Positions 58,919 through 64,000 of a stretch of 64,000 nt of DNA are shown here, piece after piece. Both the position numbers and the translations under genes were made by a program. Origin of the DNA: Lentinula raphanica (Eukaryota > Basidiomycota > Agaricomycetes > Agaricales > Omphalotaceae); assembly GCA_027919835.1 (NCBI GenBank), contig JANVFP010000032.1, forward strand, positions 124,001-188,000, read 5' to 3'. The notes under the pieces are model-generated. The model saw only the letters and a program-made list of their open reading frames with translations. It was not told where the DNA came from and did no database searches. Position 1 is the stretch's first letter, and every line of letters starts with the position of its first letter.

Positions 58919-60265
58919 TCAGAATGGTAAACCAAAAAAGTAACCTTCTCTTACCTTCTCGTCAAACTTGGATTCATGGCTCGATACATATAACTCGATA
59001 TAACTGGCTTTTGTACCCGCTGTTTTAGTATTTCTGGCATGTACCTGTGCCTTCTTCAGCAACGTATCACGCTGGGAGCTTGACTCACTTGACAGGTATA
59101 GCACAAACCCTGGTTCCCGTTCGTATGTTATTGAAATGATATAGTAGGAGCGTTTGTCCCACCTGACTTGATGCGCCTAGAAAATAGTCTTCGTCACATA
59201 CACCAACGAACTAAGAAACTGAATTGAAGTCTCCAACAATCTACCAGAGTTCACCTCTTCCGGCGGTGCAAAAGATTCTTCATGTGTTTTGTCCAAGGTT
59301 CTCAATGGTTCTACCTGATCCGATATCTTCATGTTCAGATCGGTGCAGTTCGGTGCCCGCTCGGAAAGCCGTCTGTCTTTCTATTTCGGAAATGAGTCGA
59401 TGTAATATGTAGGCTGTTCTGAAAACCTGTCCTGAAGACAGAAAACCACTGAGTATCGACGCACACGTAAGTTGGCACAAGCGACGGCTTCCAACTCGAG
59501 CTCATAGGAATAGATGTGAAGGAATGTGAAAGTCCGGATTAACAGCGTCGCTATTTGCTTCGCCGGAAGAAGCAATCTCAACGACTAGGTTGACACAAAG
59601 TTTTCCCGGATGGTCTTTACCAGAGAGGGAGGTTCCGTTAAGCGAGATCCTTCTGATGTGAGGGATATAGGAAGATGTACGACGTGCATATACGCAGAGA
59701 GAGCTGCAACACACAGCCAGGTTTGGATGGTAGATGCCTATGTAGAAGAAAGGTTCAGATTGAAACTTTACCCAACTTGATGAGAACAGACTTTCAACTT
59801 CTATCTTACCCGAATTCCCTAAACATGTTAGATATGAGACTTCGAAATGCACGAGCGATTGCCACATTCGCCGCAATTCGCAGATGCATGCTGCAAAAGG
59901 CAGGAATCCACTGTTCGGAAGCGTCCTAGTACACGAGGGTCTGTCACGATGATGTGACATATTTTCTTGCAGACAATTCCGGTCGTAGCCTGCGGCGGCG
60001 TACTTGTATCTGGTTTGTCGTAAGCTGGCAGACAGCCATCCATCCACCTGCCCAACGAGAAATCCTACTAGCAGCAGTAGGCTTGAAATGACTCTCGCTA
60101 AAGAGTTCAAGTTAGTCTCGATACCGAATGGAGGTGCCACTGCTACTTACAAGGTCAGAAAGGCCTGAAAAGACTTCGGCTAGAGCTAGCAAGTGGTAAA
60201 TCGCATGAGTAACAATATGTCCCCGGCCAGATCTGTGTCGCTCTCTCTCGACTTCCTCACTGTTC
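58919..60265 (-). CDS. Possible multi-exon membrane-protein gene, structure unresolved
   Basis: The 2.2-kb interval 58636-60815 lacks a clear single frame, but pieces on the minus strand look coding. These are a start-like segment at about 60262 (HAIYHLLALAEVFSGLSDL), a helix near 60080 (RVISSLLLLVGFLVGQ), an exon-like block near 59920 (EQWIPAFCSMHLRIAANVA), a helix near 59720 (QTWLCVAALSAYMHVVHLP), VFRTAYILHRLISEIERQTA near 59430, and KAQVHARNTKTAG near 59020. I could not join them all in frame with good splice sites, so it may be a real gene, two genes, or a decaying one. No family was recognised. Confidence 0.3.
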
Positions 60266-60815
60266 ATGATGAATGGCAGTGGTCAAATTGGACAGGTTAA
60301 CGAAGAGATTGAATTCGCTATTGAAATTTATCTTGAGAGATCAGTAGTATCGTAATGGTACCGTGTAGTCTCTTCGCCAGCGTTGCTCATTGATGACGAC
60401 CACTGTTGAACGTTGAGCGAAGGAGGGCGGTGGCTGCGGTGGTTGACGCCCAACTGAATTGAATTGCATGCGGGCCGGATAAATGGGCGCCTATCACCCA
60501 CGTGGGATTGATCATGGTCGAGTCCATTCGAAGTTATGAGTGCTCAAGTGGTCTTTTCGGTGAAACCCCAACACTGCACAACGACAACATCTGGCAGTTT
60601 CTCTTGACCTTCTTCATCGCTCTTCACAGTCCCAACACTCCGTTCACTCTCTACTACCTTATAGCGTTGCTCAGCTACGCGGGCAACCTCTCTAGAAAGT
60701 GCTTCTCAGGGAATACCATTTTATCTTCCCGAGTTTTTTTCATCTCAGTACGTGTATTCATCTTTTTTCTTGATGGTGCCTCATCTTCAACTCGCTTTTT
60801 ACTCTCCAGTCAGAT

Positions 60816-61748
60816 ATGAGCACTGCTATACAGTCTCAGTCTGAAGCGCGCCTCGTTGGAGGGTACGCATCAATGCAACCCCCCAGCCTTTCTTCGATCC
60901 GTCGAAAGCCTAAAACTACTTATATGTCTCCATCACCTTCCGATGCTCGTGGCCCGCTACATCTACCATCGTCCTCTTCAACAGCGATATCCACGAAACC
61001 CGGCGTTTTATCTTCATCGAAGCCAAGCCTTGTCAACAGCAAACCACCTCCTACATCCTCGAAGCTGTCTATGGGCCCTCCACTTCCTCTGTACCATCCA
61101 TTTGGCAAATTAGCCATGTCGCTTCCTCCTCTTGACCCTACTGCCTTTGGTCTCCCTGTGCCCATTACCATCGACGATGACAGTAGTCGTTCAAGTCATT
61201 CCAAACGGTCAGGCGTCAAACTTCGCGACGCTGCAGTTGAAACCGATCCTATTCCTCCCGTTCCCTCTGTCGCCGCAGTGGCAGCTACTGCATCTCGAGA
61301 AACCAAGGAAAAAGCCAGTCCCCGTAAGAAACGGGCCGGTGGTGGCGGCAAACGAAAAAGGAATACAGGAGACGACGGTGATGCCGCATATCCTGCCAAA
61401 CGCACTCGTCAACCGCGAGGCGCAGCTAATAGCGCTGTTGACGAAGAGGCAAACTCTCCCGATGCCTCAGCGAACGGGAACCAACCTTCGGACACTACGT
61501 CTTCCACCCCCGCGGCTCCTTTGAATGTTCCGGATCAGCCAGAAAGGCGAACGACGCGCTCTAGAGGCGCCATTGCGAGAAGGGATTCAACTGCAAGTGA
61601 AACCCCTTCCGTCTCTGCCGCCAGTATCCGGGTCGTCAAAGAGTCTGCTGCTCCCAGCGCTCGTGAATCTACGAGTGACGGGAAAGAGAAGAGGAGAAGT
61701 ACTAGTAAGGAAGAGGGCGAGGTTAGCGAGGAAAGTAAATCCACATAA
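60816..61748 (+). CDS. Basic, disordered protein of unknown function
   Basis: A single frame of 310 residues starts at ATG 60816. It is Ser/Pro/Ala-rich with Lys/Arg clusters (SPRKKRAGGGGKRKRN, AKRTRQPRGAA, ERRTTRSRGA) suggesting nuclear location and nucleic-acid or chromatin association, and an acidic/Lys end (KEEGEVSEESKST). A short hydrophobic-aromatic patch (GPPLPLYHPFGKLAMSLPPL) near residues 85-105 may be a conserved interaction motif. No known domain was recognised. A T-rich, CT-rich leader precedes the ATG, and a 5' non-coding exon is possible. Confidence 0.6.
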   Translation: MSTAIQSQSEARLVGGYASMQPPSLSSIRRKPKTTYMSPSPSDARGPLHLPSSSSTAISTKPGVLSSSKPSLVNSKPPPTSSKLSMGPPLPLYHPFGKLAMSLPPLDPTAFGLPVPITIDDDSSRSSHSKRSGVKLRDAAVETDPIPPVPSVAAVAATASRETKEKASPRKKRAGGGGKRKRNTGDDGDAAYPAKRTRQPRGAANSAVDEEANSPDASANGNQPSDTTSSTPAAPLNVPDQPERRTTRSRGAIARRDSTASETPSVSAASIRVVKESAAPSARESTSDGKEKRRSTSKEEGEVSEESKST

Positions 61749-62141
61749 CGATGGTCATCTTAGGAGGAGTTCTCTGGTTGCAATTCATCACATCTGTTTC
61801 ATATAATATGTCGAGCCATATCTCGACTTCTGCATACATATATCATTCATCCATCTCATGTACCACCACAACTTTTTTTGTTGATTTTCTACTCTTCTAG
61901 CTTATAGTGGTATTCATATTCTCCCTTATCCATGCTTTTTGCATGTATGTACATATCTAGTTTTTTCCACAATAACCCATTCATCTGAACAGTCACAGAG
62001 ACGCGTAAATAGATAGGGGTAAAGCGGGCGCTAAATTACTTACTATTAGAAACGCGCAGCCCGTACAGCCTTCACGCTTGACTAAGTACATCCACTACCC
62101 CGCTAGATTTCTCTCGATCTTCTCTGCTGGACGGAGCAATC
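61749..62141. other. Tandem intergenic spacer
   Basis: These 393 bp are AT-rich. They hold the 3' UTR of the basic protein gene and the promoter of the ATPase gene. Nothing else was seen. Confidence 0.45.
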
Positions 62142-64000
62142 ATGGCGCTACAAGCAAGGACCCAGCTGGTGAGGAACTCAGATTCTGCATGATTCATTGA
62201 TTCCTGGTATTGAACGTCCTATGTCATTCAGTGGGCCGGTGGACACGATGAAACCGTAGAGGTCAATCAAAGAGCCCTGATTGACAAAGTCCTCGCTCGA
62301 TACTCTGGAGAATTCACCGTTTTCCGTGAACTACTGCAAAATTCAGATGACGCTCAATCCAAAGAAGTTGAGATCCGGTTCGAGACGAAGACGTTTCTAG
62401 AGAACAAACAGGAAGAACAAAGTTCATTGGATACCAGGCTGCCAAATCTCAAGACAGCACTGGTACGTTGCTTATGAGTTGTACACCGCTCTTACTGAGT
62501 GGTTTCATCTGCAGGTACATCAATGGACATTCAAGAACGATGGTGATTGCTTCTGACTTTGAAAGGATCACCGCCGTTCAGAACCTGACACAATGTAGGG
62601 ATCGTATTCAGGGAAGAAGATTGGAGTCGTCTCAAGAAGATAGCGTGTGTGATGATCTTTGAATCCCTCTCTACACGAACTCACATCTCTATAGCGAAGG
62701 AAACCCGGACGAAGATAAAATCGGAGGTTAGTCAATGCCAGGGCATGATTTGTATCTTGTTCCGGGCTTGACAGTTGTGATCTAGCATTCGGCGTTGGCT
62801 TCTATAGTCTATTTTCGGTAACTGAGGAACCGTTCGTGACTTCAGGAGGAGAATGGATGGGGTTTCATTGGCGGAAAGATCAGGTATGTGTGATGTTCGT
62901 CGTTGTCGAGCTGATTCTCACTTTGCTCTAGCTGCTGGCACGTAGAGGAAAGCTTCCCGACGCGGCTGAACCTTCGAAATGGACCTCCTTCGAAATGACA
63001 CTCCGAGAAGACACCCCAATCCCTGTAGCTTTTGACTTTACTCGATTCCTCGCATCTTCCATCACATTCATGAATCATCTCTCTACTGTCTCCGTGTATT
63101 TTGATGATAAACGACTCACCAAGCTGACGAAATCCGCTGGGATACCGAAGGAACTTGGGTTACCCACAACAATCAACGTATCAAATAGATCTAGGATGAT
63201 GACGCTGAACAAGCTCAGATCTACCTGTGGGTTTGAATTTCGTTTCCACTTTGCAATCGTTCACTCGAAATATGTACAGCCTTGCACATACAGGCAGATG
63301 TAATGCGATGGGTGTACACTTCAGGTTCAGAGAAAGCACCTACACCTTCTGCTGTCAAACCTATCAAGCCTGCTGCTCCTGGCGGCTTCTTTGCGTCCCT
63401 CTTTTCCGGGTTGACCTCCTCGAGTACCACCCCGCAACCTCCTACAACGCCTATAGAAATTCCGAAGCCTGTTGATCCCCTTCAAACTGACACGACAAGT
63501 GTCTCGTTGACAATATTCTCTGCAGAAGCTGACGTCCGTCTGGATCAAAAGCTTGCTGCTGAGCTGCATAGGTCTACGAAGAAAAGTGTTCCAAAGAAGA
63601 TTAAGTACGAGCTGATATATGTGTGTTGTCAGAATTAACCGCAGCCTTGGTTCGTTTCTGACCTGTGCTGCAGACTGGGATGGATGAATACAAGGCTAGC
63701 AAAGCTGAAGATGAGCAGCAAACGTTTGCTACTTCTGGGAGTATATTCCAAGGCTTACGGGCAGACCTCGATGGGTAAACAACCTTTCTTAGCATTCCAT
63801 GTGTTCTAAGGCTCAGAGCATTCGTTAGAATGGGTTCCACTCGGATATTCATCGTACGCTGGTCCAATACCAATCTAGGTTCCAGCTCAATCTTGTTTAT
63901 AGGGTCATGCAACATCTCAGACCACCGGTATCGGGGGGCACATGGTACGTGATCAATCTTTACATCTGAGTTATACTCATTCATGGTCATATTATGAACA
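62142..64000 (+). CDS. Sacsin-like Bergerat-fold ATPase protein (fungal DUF3684 type), 5' part
   Basis: The N-terminal part of a large protein with a GHKL/HSP90-type ATP-binding domain, as in sacsin and fungal DUF3684 proteins. First exons: 62142-62168 (MALQARTQL), 62232-62462, then several short ones. The N-box is clear: FTVFRELLQNSDDAQ, whose Glu-Asn-Asp-Ala residues coordinate Mg-ATP. After splicing, VFREEDWSRLKKIAEGNPDE and IGAFGVGFYSLFSVTEEP give the glycine-rich lid segment. WTSFEMTLRED and a Pro/Ser-rich linker (about 63340-63480) follow, then IFIGHATSQTTGIGGH at the window edge. The gene continues beyond 64000. Its molecular role in fungi is not known to me; chaperone-like ATPase function is inferred from the fold. 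Confidence 0.78.

Overview
This window reads as nuclear DNA of a filamentous basidiomycete, most likely an Agaricomycete. Nearly every gene is cut by many short introns (about 40-60 nt) with GT..AG or occasional GC..AG borders, intergenic spaces are small, and the gene set is fungal: a DASH subunit (Spc34), a Medusa-type developmental regulator, Rax2, a DUF3712 giant and a flavin-carrier/TRP-like channel. I reconstructed exon chains by eye, requiring reading-frame continuity across each junction. No rRNA, tRNA, CRISPR array or intact transposon was recognised.

Left part (1-20 kb): the tail of an unidentified gene; mitochondrial methionyl-tRNA synthetase divergent from dynamitin over 66 bp; a Mediator Med27 gene whose frame is broken once near its start; a MedA regulator; a 2,162-residue DOCK-family GEF in 13 exons; Spc34 followed by a decayed copy of its own 3' end; an isoaspartyl peptidase/asparaginase; and a Tho1-type SAP protein divergent from HAP2/NF-YA, with an NF-Y (CCAAT) box between them.

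Middle part (22-39 kb): a disordered nuclear-looking protein, an isoprenylcysteine methyltransferase, ATP synthase OSCP, a TRP/FLC-like membrane protein, a Cys-rich type I membrane protein of unknown role, a Pro/Ser-rich protein, and then a tandem segmental duplication of about 3 kb. Each unit carries a complete Na+/H+ antiporter gene. The left unit also carries a relic of the neighbouring complex I subunit gene, which is intact beside the right unit.

Right part (39-64 kb): Rax2 with a C-terminal SH3 domain, the ribosome-biogenesis factor Rei1/Reh1, a dysferlin-domain peroxin whose start lies 29 bp from that of the divergent GPI mannosyltransferase Gpi18, a 10-kb DUF3712 (Tag1-like) gene built of three super-repeats, a poorly resolved membrane-protein locus, a basic disordered protein, and the 5' part of a sacsin-like Bergerat-fold ATPase gene running off the window.

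Most genes are housekeeping or cell-polarity functions and do not form a pathway cluster. The most informative items are the antiporter duplication with its microexons and gene relic, the Spc34 tail relic, three GC-AG introns, the Rax2-SH3 architecture, the DUF3712 super-repeats, and the Med27 frame break.
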